Shown here: positions 47,400 to 59,926 of the stretch, piece by piece
Numbering within the stretch: the stretch's first letter is position 1
How the letters are laid out: each line of letters begins with the position of its first letter
From: Pagrus major
Lineage: Eukaryota > Chordata > Actinopteri > Spariformes > Sparidae
NCBI RefSeq assembly: GCF_040436345.1
Contig: NC_133221.1
Location: 29,450,508-29,514,507 of the forward strand
DNA length: 64,000 nucleotides
Direction of reading: 5' to 3'
The notes under the pieces: generated by a model
Databases searched by the model: none
Seen by the model: only the letters and a program-made list of their open reading frames with translations
Told to the model about the DNA's origin: nothing
Made by a program: the position numbers and the translations under genes

Positions 47400-47475
47400 G
47401 AAGTATCACAACAACAGTCTGCGCTCGTCTCCGGTCTGTGTTGACTTCCGCCTCTGTTTCCTCGACTGCGGAAGT
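47400..47475 (-). promoter_or_regulatory. Candidate taf13 promoter
   Basis: CpG-containing sequence with two ETS-type sites (gacttccgcc, gcggaagtgg) about 150-220 bp upstream of the TAF13 ATG. There is no TATA box. This is the usual setting of a housekeeping promoter. SLC35C2 starts roughly 0.6-0.8 kb away on the opposite strand. Confidence 0.45.
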
Positions 47476-48229
47476 GGAAAAAGGGCTTGCTATAGAAAAT
47501 AGTGCCCCTTGCGGTTATTTCCCTTCAACTATGTTGCCCCCCGAGTAATGTGACGTTAGCTTATACCACAAAGTTTACACGTTACTCAGTCATATGGCCA
47601 ACACAACGGACGGTAGGTTTCCTTAATAGCTCATTTTCTCAGTCGTTTTGTCAGCTGCTGGAAGAGCCCGAGCTCCATTTTAAAATATGTCTATTTAAAT
47701 ACCCGTGTCAGCTAACGTTACACTGTAAAGTAGCTAACGTTAGCCAAGTTCGCGCGTGTAAACTCGATTAACTCACATTTTCATTTAATGTGTTTTTTGG
47801 GAAAATCTTCATGGGGGCGGCAGTACCGAGCACTGACAACCAAGACAGAAAAGTCAAAACATATTAAGTCACACGACTTCTTGGTGGGATGTGTTGACGC
47901 CGAATTAAATATTGGTTAACACTGATTCGATCAATGTCTTAGGTTACAATGCATGTGACTTGTAGATGAGGAATAAACAAGGCCATTGCTAATGTATGGA
48001 TTGACCAATGGAGTTCAGTATGAGGGTGTCGCCATACGAAAATGATACTGAACGCACCGTCTACTCTGGTCACCAGTTGCAGAAGCGAGTGATGATGTTG
48101 GAGGTTAACGGAGCGCCGCGTTACTTTCTGAGTCAATGAATAACTGCTAACTGCTTATTTAATTGTGTACAAAGTCAGTACAATTATTTCAGAAATACAA
48201 TACCTATTTAGCTACATTGCAAGCGAATG

Positions 48230-48308
48230 TGCACTACGGTAATGGGTTATAGCGGTAGTTAACCCAGAAAACAATTGGACCTGTCAAAGTTAGCCAAGCA
48301 ACCATCTG
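48230..48308 (+). other. Candidate 5' non-coding exon of slc35c2
   Basis: A strong donor (accatctg|gtaagt) at 48308/48309 lies upstream of an exon that opens with a good acceptor at 48693 and carries 79 nt of leader before the ATG at 48772. The left boundary of this first exon is not determined; it is placed here only by the donor. Confidence 0.4.
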
Positions 48309-48771
48309 GTAAGTGCCACCGTTACCTTAGCTAACGTTACTAGAGAGCTCATCACCTGATATTAACCGAGTTTGTCTAATTAGTAATAGTAAACTACCTG
48401 ACTCAGTTTAGTAATTTGTTAGGTCACTGTTGTTTACATTAGGTAGCTTTCTTATCAGTGGTGTAACCGCTAACGTTAGCTGACGTGGTATAACAGCTAG
48501 CTGATGGTGGTTGTCAAACTTGAGCTAACGCTAAGGTTGCCAGCAAGGTAACATAGCAGCAGGCGTATTTACAACTCTGATAACTTATTATATGCGTGTT
48601 CATTTGTAAAAATAAAAAAAAAAATAAATAAATAACTGCACAGATAAAACCAAAGCCTAACCTTGTGTCTCTCTGTCCACTCTGGGTCTCAGGAAGGGGT
48701 GCAGATGCAGTTTGGAGATGAGCTCTCCACAGTAGCTGTGTTCTCTGGACCTGTGGTCCTGGCAGCCCTAT

Positions 48772-51700
48772 ATGGCGTGCCCTGTCCAGTTCATTTGCAG
48801 GGGGATTCGCACTGTTGGACTAGTTCTCCTTTACTATGTCTTCTCTATAGGCATCACCTTCTATAACAAATGGCTTATGAAGGTAAGTGAAGGAGTTTGT
48901 AAAGCACTACTGGTTATGCAGCAACAACACTGTACTTCTGCACTGCACTTCCATGGTTTTATTTGAGATGATTAAATAATCAAAGCTGAATTTCTTGTTG
49001 GAAAATCCATGTAGTGCTGTATGTATGTAAATACAGATGCATAGTTGTAATTTATTGTAGTTTAATGCTTGCATTTTTTAAAGTGAACTTTTATTTTACT
49101 TACTCTTTTTTCTTCTCTTCTTCTCTCTTTCTATCTTATTAAATCTCTATAGTTTGATATTTCTATTCTAGTAGGACCAACTACAACGTACCAAATCCTC
49201 CTCGGGGGTCAACAAAGTGCTTTTGATTCTAATTCTGATTCTCTCTTGGAGGAGGTCTTATGTAGGACATCTCCCAGTGTAGGGTTGCAGCAGTATACCA
49301 GTTTTCGGCCTCGTTCCTGCACTTCACAATGATTCTCGATCTTATTGAGATATGGGGAGTTTGGAGGCTAGATTAGCACCTTGAGCTCTTTGTCCTGTTC
49401 CACGAGCCTTTCCTAAACAGTTTTTGCAGTGTGGTAAGAGGCGTTGTCTTGCTGAGTGGGTGGCACTGCCCTCAGTGTCTCATGGCCAGGTTTGCTAAGA
49501 GGGGGTATATTTGGTCTGAAGCAGTGTTTAGATTGGTGGTTCATGTCGAAGTAACATCCACAGCAATGCCTATTCAAAGTTTCCCTTGAGAACATTTGAT
49601 TGTAAGGAGATGGTCAATGTTATTCTCCTCACCTATCAGTGGTTTTAATGTTGTGACTGATCAGTTTATATTTCAAGTTCATATCAAGTTTCATGTCAGT
49701 CAGGACATTATATTTTCTGAAATTATTCTAAAGCATTTGTTTAACAAAAAAAACCCTCCTGTTTTGATGTCTTTAAGGGTCATTGTAACTGATAATAGTA
49801 ATATTTGTGTAATATTGTATACTGTGATACCATTAAATCATGATAATTTCTGAGATGCTTATCATACCATGAAAATCTCTTTCTGTTGCAACCCTATCTT
49901 GATTACCCTGCCTGTTTCTCTCCCAGGGCTTCCACTTTCCCCTCTTCATGACTTTAATCCACCTCACCGCCAACTTCTGCCTTTCGGCTCTGACGCGACG
50001 GGCCATGCAGTGTTGGACAGGCAAACCCCGCGTCGTTCTGAGCTGGACAGATTACCTCCATAAAGTGGCTCCAACAGGTGAGATTTTAGTGGTCTTGTGT
50101 CTTTAAAGTTGGCAGCACGGTATTCAGAGTATTCAGAGAAGAGATAATAAGAAAAAGAGACTGATAGTCAGTTCTTATCATGTTCACTGACTTGGACTAA
50201 ACACATGCTCACTGACTAAAGTCCATGTTGATACCAACAGTAAATCACACCTTTTCTTCATTTCTTATGGGATCAGCTACTTTCTGTAACATCAATATAC
50301 CCCATGCAATTCTCCAGTTTGAAGCCTAAAATTACTATTCACTATTATTCAGTTAACTATGAAGGATTCAAAAGAATTTTCACCTTTGGTATAGCCCACC
50401 CCCTTATTCACAATCAAATTTCATGATTGCATATTGATGCATGAACTTGATTTATTGTAAATTGTTTGTCTTCTAAAAGTCTTAAATTCTGTCCCTCTCT
50501 TTCCCAGCCTTTGCAACAGCACTGGATATTGGACTTTCCAACTGGAGCTTCCTTTTCATCACCATTAGCTTGTAAGTTTGTGGCTCAGGCTCTTGTAATA
50601 GAAGATACTTATTTTATATGAACTGACAAACTTCAGGTTATCGGTACTATATTTAAACAGTTAATTCCATCTATCGTGTCTCTTTTTTTTGTCATTTAAG
50701 GTACACAATGACCAAGTCATCAGCAGTGCTCTTTATCCTCTTTTTTTCCCTGGTCTTTAAACTGGAGGAGCCGGTGAGTGACCAAACTGAACCGATTTGT
50801 ACAGTAGCAGGAAAGAAACAATCCTATCATTGCTGAACAATAAAATGGTAACAATCTGATTAATGTTGCCTTGCTTTACTGACAGTTTTGGAGAATGAGA
50901 AAGTCCAGTTATCATACAGTCTCTATGTGCATGTAAGAAGAAATGCTTTTGCTCTGTTGTCTGGATTTTACAGTCATGTAAATAAATGAACAGAAAGTTC
51001 AGTATCTTTGAAGAAATGCATGATGGCTGTAACGGATGCATTTTTAATCCGATAGTTTTTTTTTTCATATGCAGTAGTGAGAGTGTATTTTTCATCTTCA
51101 ATTCTTTTCTCCTGCTGTTTCTTGCTGTCTCTTCTGTCCCTTTTCGTGCAGAATCCATTCCTGATCCTGGTGGTCCTGCTGATCTCTTGTGGTCTGTTTA
51201 TGTTTACATTCGAGTCAACCCAGTTTAACCTGGAGGGCTTCATCATGGTGCTGCTGGCATCCTTCATAGGGGGGATCCGCTGGACCCTCACCCAGGTCCT
51301 CATGCAGAAATCAGAGCTGGGTCAGTATTAAGTCACTCATGTGGAGCAGTCTTGTTGTAATTGCTTTGCTTGTGAGCATTTTAGCCACATAATCACCTAA
51401 AAAATGCACACACAAAAAAGAACAGCATTTTAGCTTTTCAGTAAAAACCTTTATCCAATCATCTTGAATGAATTGACAGATAAGTAGAAGTAGAAGTCTC
51501 AGCTAAGAGAAGAGTCAGACAAGAATGACAATTTAACTGCTGAAACAACTATTTGGTACATCTAAATTTGTTTTTATGTATTAGCATAACTAGGAGAAAT
51601 TAATTTTATATAGTTGAAACCACACAAGCTTCTTACCACATTTTCTTCCTCTGCAAACTTTCCTCCAGGCCTTCAGAATCCTATAGACGCCATGTACCAC

Positions 51701-54029
51701 CTCCAACCGCTCATGTTCCTTGGCCTCTTTCCCCTCTTCCTATATAACGAAGGTGAGTATAGCTGTGGTTTGTCATCCTCACTCATCTTTTGTCACTGCA
51801 GTAAACTGTGTGCAGAGTGTCACTACTGTTTTCACTTTTTCTCAGTCTTTTCCAATGTATCCTTCCATACAAATGCACTCAACTTAACCTTTGTTGGTTG
51901 AAGCAGAGCTAGCAGTGTCATTTACCAAGTGTTGTCCCTTTCTTTGGGAAAACCCCTTACATAAGATCTACAATTAATCTGAGTCGAAAATCCTGGAATA
52001 TCAATTGACATGTCCCATAACTGACCCATGGAAACATCATTGTAGATTCTCCTCTGTATCCTTCTTGTTTACAGGACTGAGCCTCAGCTTCTCAGATAAG
52101 ATATTCCGGGTGACAGAGCTCTCACCTCTCCTGTATTCACTCCTCACACTGAGTATCGGCGGCTCACTGGCCTTTGGTTTGGGCTTCTCAGAGTTCCTGC
52201 TAGTCTCCCGGACCTCCAGCCTCACTTTATCCATATCAGGGATCTTTAAGGTACCTTGTAGTTCTGTAGTATGACTTTAATTTTGAATCAGTCAGTCTAA
52301 CGGCTGAGTTTAATATGTTTGTTTGCTACTATATGCTAAACTATACTAGAACTTTATCTCTGAAATAAATTTGTCAGCAGCTCTGCTATTACTAAGGATC
52401 TGCACACATTAAAACTGTCTGCATTTTTACTTTATCTAACAACTTCTGTTGTCTGCAGTGTAAAGAACATCACATCTTTGTAAAGCCTCACTGGGCTGCA
52501 GAAATCTGGTCTTGTTCAGACCTTTCTAACACACCCTTTCTTGCGTTCCTTTTATTGTCTTGTTTTCCTGCAGGAGGTTTGTACTCTGCTTTTGGCAGCA
52601 TCTCTGATGGGAGACAAAATGAGCGCACTGAATTGGCTCGGATTCGCTGTGTGTGTCTGTGGCATTTCATTACATGTGGGACTCAAGACATATTATTCCA
52701 AAAGTAAGTGTTTGTTGTATTGTTAGACTGTTAAAATATGTATTGGCAGTAACATAAGGACAAAGACATTTAGGGCATAACCTTTACATTTTTATTCAAG
52801 TATAACAAGGCTTTTGTACTTTGTGTTAAGGACAAGGAAATCCAAGTGAATTTTCTTCTGACTGTTGTTGAAGACTTTTCCTATTAACTGTAGGGCTGGG
52901 CTGATATGCTTTTGTGCTGATTCGATTCTCTAACGATGTTTGGGTCCCGATTCGATTTAAATTGCGATTCTGATTAAACAAGTATTGCGATTTTATATTT
53001 CAATTATTGTTATTTTCTTTCCTACCAAGAACAGGTTGAACCAATCACTTGATAATACATCATAAGTCATATTTACAAAAAACAATACACACATCACATC
53101 AGTTTGTGAGATTTATTTTGACAACTGTGCACCTGCCCTCCCAAAAAACATTGTCATCCGCCAACATCTTACAATAAACTAAACTGCTACATTTAGCTGG
53201 TCTTTAGAAAATAAATTAAATAAAAAAAACAAGTCAAAAAGTAACTGAAATAGTTACTGAAATTTGCCTTGTCTGGTCCAGCTGGCAGTTTGTGGAGAGT
53301 TGAATCTATTGTCTGCTGCACTGCCAAGGGCCGCTGTTTAGCTTTCCCCAGATCGTTTTTTTTTCTCAGGGTGGTGGCGAGCAATGTGCGCCGTCATGTT
53401 CGTGGTGTTACCGCAGTAAGCGACTTGACTGAGACAAAGTTTACATATGGCTTTAGTCATGTCGAGCTCTCCTGTTCCCTGCTTTTTATAAAAGCCAAAT
53501 AGACTCCATGTGTTGGATTTGAAGTGGGGCGGTGGGGGAAAGAGTTCAGGTGGCTCTGTGGAGGTCCCGGCTCGCTGCGCTCCGCCATTTTGTTGTGTGC
53601 ATTTGCTCGTATTCAGGTTGTATTTCCGGAAGCGGAATGCATATGATGAAAATAAAGAGACAGACCAGTGTAAAGAAACGAACACAACAGGCCGGTTTGA
53701 CTTGATGTCAATTTCAAATATTCAGAACCTATATGTATCGATAAATTAATATTTTTGACTGTTATTTACTGTACAAGTGAAGCTGAAACTTCAGGTAACA
53801 ATAAACAAAATGTGTGAGTGGTGGGGGATATACAGAAGTGGTGAAAATGTTGACAATGTCAATTTTGTGATATTTTCCCTCAGATAAGGGCCCGTCTTTA
53901 AGGCAGCTCAACAGTAAGAGTCCGGAGCTCGAGTTGCCATTACTGCGGCAGAACGGAGACAACAGAGAGGACTCGGCAGCTGATGAATACAATGATGAAG
54001 ATGAGGAACAAGAAATCACTCTCCACTGA
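48772..54029 (+). CDS. slc35c2: Solute carrier 35 member C2 (nucleotide-sugar transporter family)
   Basis: Nine coding exons join in frame: 48772-48882, 49927-50077, 50508-50571, 50701-50773, 51152-51320, 51669-51752, 52075-52250, 52574-52703 and 53884-54029. They give 367 residues, close to the human protein. Hallmarks are [18 protein letters not shown] in TM1, [74 protein letters not shown] and [12 protein letters not shown]. About ten membrane segments are expected, and the acidic tail reads [11 protein letters not shown]. The protein acts in the Golgi/ERGIC; in mammals it modulates Notch fucosylation. The ATG at 48772 is preceded by a leader within the same exon. Introns 1 and 8 carry transposon relics. 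The first residues ([17 protein letters not shown]) differ from mammals. Confidence 0.95.
49268..49690 (-). mobile_element. Tc1-like transposon fragment in slc35c2 intron 1
   Basis: The right end (tcagtggttttaatgttgtg, actgatcagtttata) is a Tc1-type terminus. On the minus strand a decayed transposase C-terminal half follows with [19 protein letters not shown] and [13 protein letters not shown], the second catalytic Asp block. Most of the transposase is deleted, as in the fragment at 9960. At the left, from 49268 to about 49300, gggttgcagcagtataccag looks like the end of a different (hAT-type) element. Confidence 0.7.
52890..53760 (-). mobile_element. hAT-type element fragment with BED zinc finger
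   Basis: The left end reads agggctgggctgatatgctt with repeated gattcgat motifs, typical of fish hAT ends. On the minus strand, 53338-53685, an open frame has a BED-type zinc finger: [18 protein letters not shown], then C-x2-C (ICKLCLSQV) and H-x4-H ([11 protein letters not shown]). It stops soon after, and the transposase body is missing. The insert occupies intron 8 of slc35c2. A domesticated ZBED gene is unlikely because only the finger remains. Confidence 0.65.
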
Positions 54030-54729
54030 CATCACAAGATTCAGCCAAATGAAATCTAGACTGTCCTCATACTACTCATACCTTTACAACCCCAACTTCC
54101 ATCAGGTGGTTTGAAGAGTGATGTCAAAGCTTTACAGTGCATGTTTAGGACACACTGCCACAAAAAGAGGGAACAGCCTCTTCAATGCTTTTCCTCCACT
54201 GATCATCTCTTCAGGCCAGGCCAGAGCCTCACTATCAGCTGTACATTAACTGTGGACTTGACACAAGTTATGATCTTTTGCCTTAGGGGAGCTTCAAAAA
54301 TGTAGCTAATACATCCAAGTGTCAACAAAGTATGATGTATGGAGAGAGAGAGAGAGGGTGTTAACAGCTTTAAAGGGATACACTTTGAATTGTAGTGGGT
54401 CATTTTTCTTTGCTTGTAAAAGTGTCTGTTTTAGGAAAAATCTACTAGAATTTGAAGTGTCCTGCTATCCCGGTACTACAGAGTGGCAACAGCGTTAACC
54501 TAACTTCAGAAGTATGTAGCCTGATTCCCAAGAAAGGGACATCATTAACTTTATTTTGTGTAAAAACAAGATGATAGTAGATGTAAAATATACTTCCTCA
54601 GATTCCTATTTTTGCAGATGGCTTTACTGTTCTCCTTTGTGGGCTGAGTTAACAAAGCTAACAATACAATTTAAAACAAACTGCAACTTACAAAATAATG
54701 GTAATACATCTGCTGGTTATTCTTGATTA

Positions 54730-54995
54730 ATTAAATAATTGTTTGGTGTAAAAATGCCTGACAAAAGCCCTTTGCAGTTTCCTAAAGCCTAAGGTGTTCA
54801 TTTTGGTGTGTTTTGTCCAACAAACTGTCCAGAACCCAAAGATATTCAGGTGCTGCCACATAAGACAAAGAAAAAAGCAAATCTGAAAGCTTCTCAGATT
54901 GGGGGAATGTGTGGTATTTTTTAAATTGATTTTAAAAAAAATTAGTTGCTGACTAATTTACTGCCAGTCGACTGATAAATGAATTGACTTTCAGT
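54730..54995. repeat. Dispersed repeat (GTCCAACAAACTGTCC family), copy 1
   Basis: Blocks ttttgtccaacaaactgtcc, aacccaaagatattcaggtg and, at the end, tgctgactaatttactgcc and tcgactgataaatgaattga. The family recurs at 62985-63200. It lies in the 3' UTR of slc35c2 if the signal at 55526 is used. Confidence 0.55.
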
Positions 54996-55525
54996 CCTGT
55001 CTGCTTCTTCAGATTTTAAAGTTGAGGCCTCAAATGTGACATTGAAAAATAACTTCCAAATCAAACCCTGCGAGTCAGAGCCCTGAATAGAAATCACTGA
55101 GACAGCACTATTGACCTCTGAATGTGAATGTGAATTTATCCATGAAGTTATGTCTTGTTATTGGGACATGTCACAGTATGGTAGAACATTTTTTAATTCA
55201 AATTTTCTTCAAAGTCTGGCTGAAAGTAAAGCATTAATTTAAACCAAGTAATGAGCTGCAGGGTTAACTGAATCTTAAACTAATGGTCTCCCACAATTCC
55301 AGTCATTATTTGAAGACATGTAAAATGACCTACCTTAATGTGCCTTGTTAACATCACAGTAGTCAGGAAGACGCTTTAAAGAGCTAATTTTAAAAATCAT
55401 AATTGATGATTTAATCAGTTATGTAGCTGAAGTACTTGAGTTGAAAGCCATTTAAAAAGTAAACCTTTTCGAATGTTTTTTGCCATGATTTACTGTAAAA
55501 TGCAGCAGTGTTGCAATATGTTGAG

Positions 55526-55531
55526 AATAAA
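55526..55531 (+). terminator. Candidate polyadenylation signal of slc35c2
   Basis: aataaa within ttgagaataaagtgaaaa, about 1.5 kb after the stop codon. Nearer variants exist, so the 3' UTR length is uncertain. Confidence 0.4.
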
Positions 55532-56690
55532 GTGAAAAAATTGTGATAACTAACATGTGAAGCACACTTTGAAATGTTATACGTGTCTACTTTTTCGAAT
55601 TAAAGCAACATTATGTAGAAATTGGCATTTTGTTCGATTTGACACCCCCCACGGTTTCTTGTACATTTTCACTTCATTATATTTGAATTTGAGTAAAACT
55701 TGGTTGTCAAGATGGAGCATACTACAAAAACTGAATTCAACTATAGTTAATGATGATGTTTGATTTGGTAGATATGAGATACTTACAAAGTCAAACTAAC
55801 AGGAAACTAATCATTCTAATTTTATTTAAATACTATGTAAAATGTTTGTATAATGTAAATAAAATTAAATTGGTTAAACAGGGCAAAGCTCAAAAGTGCT
55901 TTCTGCTGGTGCTCCTTACCGAGCCAGCCACTAAGGAGGAACTGACTTGTGTTCCTCAGTCTGAGGAAACATGATCTTCTGTTTATATGATAAACCAATG
56001 AGTGAGCAAGATGCTTATTTGTTTCTATCTACCTCAAAGTGTTTAGTTTATGGACATCTATTGAAAGAGAGATGATTATCTGAATACAGTCATTTGATCC
56101 TCCCATCCAAGGCTCCCTCACATCACTTCAGTAAGGCCCCTTGTTTTCTAATAATTCTCTAGAAACAAAATGATTTCTAACATTTCTAAAGAGAGGGATG
56201 AGCTTAAAGGGTTTTAGGACAGGCATTTAAGATGACAGTGATACCCAGTGAAAAGAGACTAATATTCTCTAGGAGCAGTGAGACCTCATACCACAAACTG
56301 ACACACACATTTCTCTGGTGAAAGCCCAGGTTTTTCCAGCATTCTCAGTGCACTTTTGCAATATGCATAAATCCCCAAACGTGACAACCTCTCTGATATG
56401 CAGGGAAGAAGCATAGCAGTCCTAGTAACTTGAGCTTCACAGCAGTACTTGTGAATATTTAAAGGGGCTCAGTGAAACGTCTGTGTTGTGCTGGAACATG
56501 GTTGTTACTTTTTGTAAGCTGAATGTCTCTTCTTTTTATGTCACGTCATATTCTGTTCACAAATGGCCAATTAAACAGTGATTAATACATGTAATATATG
56601 TAAATTGCTAAAAATCTTTACATAATGCCCAGTTAAATAGCATCAACGTCTGTTGGTTCCTTCAGCAGGGGTCTGGCTGATGCTGAATTA
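55532..56690. other. Interval between slc35c2 and the MOV10-like relic
   Basis: AT-rich and without a supported gene. Short plus-strand frames at 55557-55974 have no domain similarity that I recognise. Confidence 0.45.
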
Positions 56691-57283
56691 CTTCTAAAAC
56701 CTTTCTATCTTGGAGAATACCGTATTTTTCACAGGAAAGCTGCAGGCGTACAAGCACTTAACCGGGTGCTTGTTCATATTGCCCTTTAAAAGCTTCTCAC
56801 AGAGATGATTGATGGCATTGTCGGAAGGAGCGCAAGCCAGGATGTTGCAAGATTTGCTGGCTTTGCGGTACCAGCTACAATGTGTTGAATGGCCTTGCGC
56901 TGCTCTGGGTTGCTCTTGAACTCTACCAGTCTGATGACAAGAGAGTCAGAGGTGCACAGGGATGACATCAGAGCTGTGTCACATATCAGGGAGTCAGTTG
57001 CACCGGCAAACTGAATTTTAATGACAGACTCAGCACCAATACAGAAGTATGACCTTGACTGTATCACATGTTTTGAATGTTTTCCCTGGATTCTTGACCT
57101 TGAGTTAGTCTGACCTGGGTAGATGTGGTTGTGGGAAGAATGTTTCCTGGTGAACAACAGCACCTCCTCCAGGTTGTGCGGGTTCACAGACGCCACTGCT
57201 TTATGCTGGATACAAAGGGTATACAGGGGTATACAGGTATGGGGCACCGATTGTAAAGTTGCGCATGCTAAAATAAACAGCAA
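56690..57283 (-). pseudogene. MOV10-type RNA helicase fragment, broken
   Basis: On the minus strand a 165-codon frame includes EFKSNPEQRKAIQHIVAGTA, the segment just before the Walker A motif in MOV10-family helicases. The frame then shifts: the next segment, in another frame (about 56850-56700), reads ILACAPSDNAINHLCEKL and CLYACSFP, the conserved region after Walker A. The Walker A loop itself is missing, so an internal deletion plus a frameshift have removed the ATP site. Sequence on both sides of the deletion is continuous without introns, so this may be a processed copy or a relic of one large exon. MOV10 proteins are cytoplasmic 5'-3' RNA helicases that act in RNA silencing and restrict retroelements. 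No expression signals are seen. Confidence 0.65.
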
Positions 57284-57403
57284 CTTTTCGCCACATTTAG
57301 CAACAAACCATGTTTAAAAAACGTGAATTTTTTAATGTTACTTTTGACCAGATTTACAGCAATATTTGTTAACTTTGTGATATTTACTTCTCTTGTAAAA
57401 ATA

Positions 57404-57470
57404 TAATGTCAATGTTAAATCTAAATGTTAAATCTAAATGCTAAATGTTGAATCTAAATGTCAACTCTGA
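57404..57470. repeat. Short tandem repeat, about 16 bp unit
   Basis: Three to four copies of atgttaaatctaa-type units in a row (57413-57465), drifting to atgctaaatgttgaatctaa. A small minisatellite. Confidence 0.7.
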
Positions 57471-57479
57471 CCACGTTTA

Positions 57480-59245
57480 GATTTTGGAGTGACCACATTT
57501 ACTTTTTCTGCAGCCATGATACCCATTTGGAGAGAGCTAAAATGAGTAAAAACCTGTAGCGCTGCACACTGCTGTGCCCTGTGAGGACACACTCATGAAA
57601 TCTCTCACCAGATATGACCAAATTAAACTGTTGTGATTACTTTTGCCGGTTTGATAACGCTGAGAGTGGGCCGTCAGAGCAATGTGAAGTCAGACAGAAT
57701 TATTTTTGCTACAACATAACCGTTAAATAACGGGGTATATTGGTTACTGCCAAGTGTAGCTAGAGATTCGAAAACATTTACACTAGGGAATATTTGTAGA
57801 TAGATGGCATGTTAACTTTGATAACTAACCGTGAAACAGCCTTAGGTAACCTTAAGTCCAACAACACTAATACACTCTTTAGCAATATATACAGTAACTC
57901 AACTTACTTTTCATTGGACAGATGACAGCGTGGGAAGTTTGGCAAAGTCAATTTATTATGAATTTAGTGTTACTGTTAATTACAGATTCCCATGTGAAGT
58001 GTATCCTAGCAACAGCAAGTGATGCAGCTTTGTAGAATGTCAACAGGTGTTGTGTCACAGTAGGTTTCCCCTGCAAAATATGCTAGTTTATCCTCTTAGC
58101 TTTGCACTCTGAGGTACGCTAAGAATTAAGCTAGTTCATGGTTAGGAGTCGTGACGTCGAGACGACTGGTTGGGGTTAGGGTAAGGTTGAGAATAGTTTG
58201 GTGTGGAGAACCACACATCGATGAGGTGACAGTTCAAATTTACGTTGTGGCCTAATTATTAGTGGGTAGTGGACGAGTGGCAGTGACCAATCTTCGCTAA
58301 AATCATTTATTTAGGCTCTTCTGGCTAGATTGCAACAATGTCACTTTCACATAAGGGACGCATCTTAAATGTGCCAGAGAGCTGCCGCAGAAAGCTTCAT
58401 TAAAACCCCAAAAAGTCCAGCTCTGAGGTGGGTGTGGGAGTGGGAGCGTTTTTGAATGTACAGAAACAGAACTACAGATAAGGCCAAGTTTGTAGTCCTG
58501 TTGTAATTCTTAAATCAACCAGCTTGTTAAAGGTAAATAACGTAAGAAATGTAGCTTTGTATATATTAATAGAGCAAGACATTTTGACTAAGCAGGAAAA
58601 GCACAGATGGGGCAAATAATGTTAATGATGGGTCGAGTCTATTCAGTGTCCAAGTATGTCAAAGGGTGAGCACTGCGTTCCTGATCTGGAAGATTACATT
58701 AGATTACATTGATTACGTTTACCCATCAGCCATGATGTTAACACGAGCTATCATTGTAGTAATCAAGTTTATTTAGAGTCAACTTGATTAAGTGAAGTAT
58801 TGCAGGGAGCACATTTCTCTTGAAGCCTGTTCTAATCCACTCTACTACTCAAGTACTCCTACATGTTTGGATGGAAAAGGTACTTTGAATATAGCTAAAA
58901 ACCCCTCATATTAATTATTATATTGTTGTCGAACAGTGTACATTTATGAATGTAAGTTGATGCCTCTGACTTACACGAGGTTTCTCTGCTGTTGTCATAC
59001 AGCCATGCTTCTGCTGACTGCAATGAAAGTTACAACTTTTTAATAACCAACCCTGCACCTGCCCAGCCCAGATTCATGGAGTTTAGCCTCAGAGTATGGT
59101 CTGGTTCCAACACAGCTGTTTGGAAATTAAGTAGACAGTATTTATGGGGAAAAGGAGCCAACACTTCATTTTGCACTATAAACTGATATAAAATTTTCAA
59201 ATTTAACCCCTAACCCACAGGTTATTTTTGTAAAACCTTTAAAGA
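57480..59245. other. Gene-free interval
   Basis: No coding exon or clear element supported; moderately AT-rich. A stretch at 58130-58200 (ggttggggttagggtaaggt) is telomere-like only by chance. Confidence 0.45.
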
Positions 59246-59287
59246 ACCTTTATGGTTGACAATTACACACGCACAAAAAAAAAAACT

Positions 59288-59505
59288 TCACAGGACCCTC
59301 AGGGAACGTTCCCTAAAGGTTCTCTGACGGTTACACCAAAAAATCTTGAGAACCCTCTAGGAACGTTGCCTAGAGGTTCTCTAAAGGTTGTAAAAAATAA
59401 CCTTCTGAGAACCTTTAGGGGACATTCGCTAAAGGTTCTCTGAGGGTTACACAAAATACCCTCAGAAAACTTTTAGGGAACGTTCCCTGAGGGTTACCTG
59501 TTTGC
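59288..59505. repeat. Tandem repeat, about 60 bp x 3.5
   Basis: The units contain ggaacgttccctaaaggttc, tctctgacggttac or close variants. Successive aggttctct marks lie near 59316, 59374 and 59434. The array ends gttacctgtttgctggggt. Individual units contain the imperfect palindrome ggaacgttcc. Confidence 0.85.
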
Positions 59506-59689
59506 TGGGGTAAATAAGCAAGTTATTGCTTCTCCTCCACTGATGGAGAGCAAAATGGTCACTCATGCCTACAGACCTACAAACACATATTGCATCTGTT
59601 ACATCTACTGTAGCAGAGGTTGTATTCTAGTCAGGTGATATAAACCCCTTTGGGGCAGGTATGATGGTGTGTTCAGTCAGTGTGTGCTG

Positions 59690-59926
59690 CACTTGTCCTG
59701 GCCCAGTTTGCTCTGTGGAGGACTTTATAACCTTCCTCGCAGTGCCACGCCCAGGCCGGAGCAGCAGGAGGGCCTTCTTCTCGGGTTTCAGGCGGAGGAG
59801 CTCAGACACAACCTGATGAGAGGAGCTGCTCTCACAGTTTAGCGGAACTGGCGCGTGTTGACATCCCACCTCTGGAATGCTGTGAGGAGTCTGTGAAGGA
59901 ATAACGTGGACCCACCGAACAGCCAG
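59690..59926 (+). other. Candidate 5' non-coding exon of the downstream gene
   Basis: A GC-richer island with CpGs in AT-rich DNA, ending in a strong donor (agccag|gtaaga) at 59926/59927. It could be the leader exon spliced to the signal-peptide exon at 63469. The minus-strand open frame over the same stretch (59627-59995) shows no domain. Inference from composition and splice site only. Confidence 0.35.

Noticed and set aside
58175-58200. ggttggggttagggtaaggt as an interstitial telomere repeat
   Set aside because: Only a single irregular match; no run of TTAGGG units.
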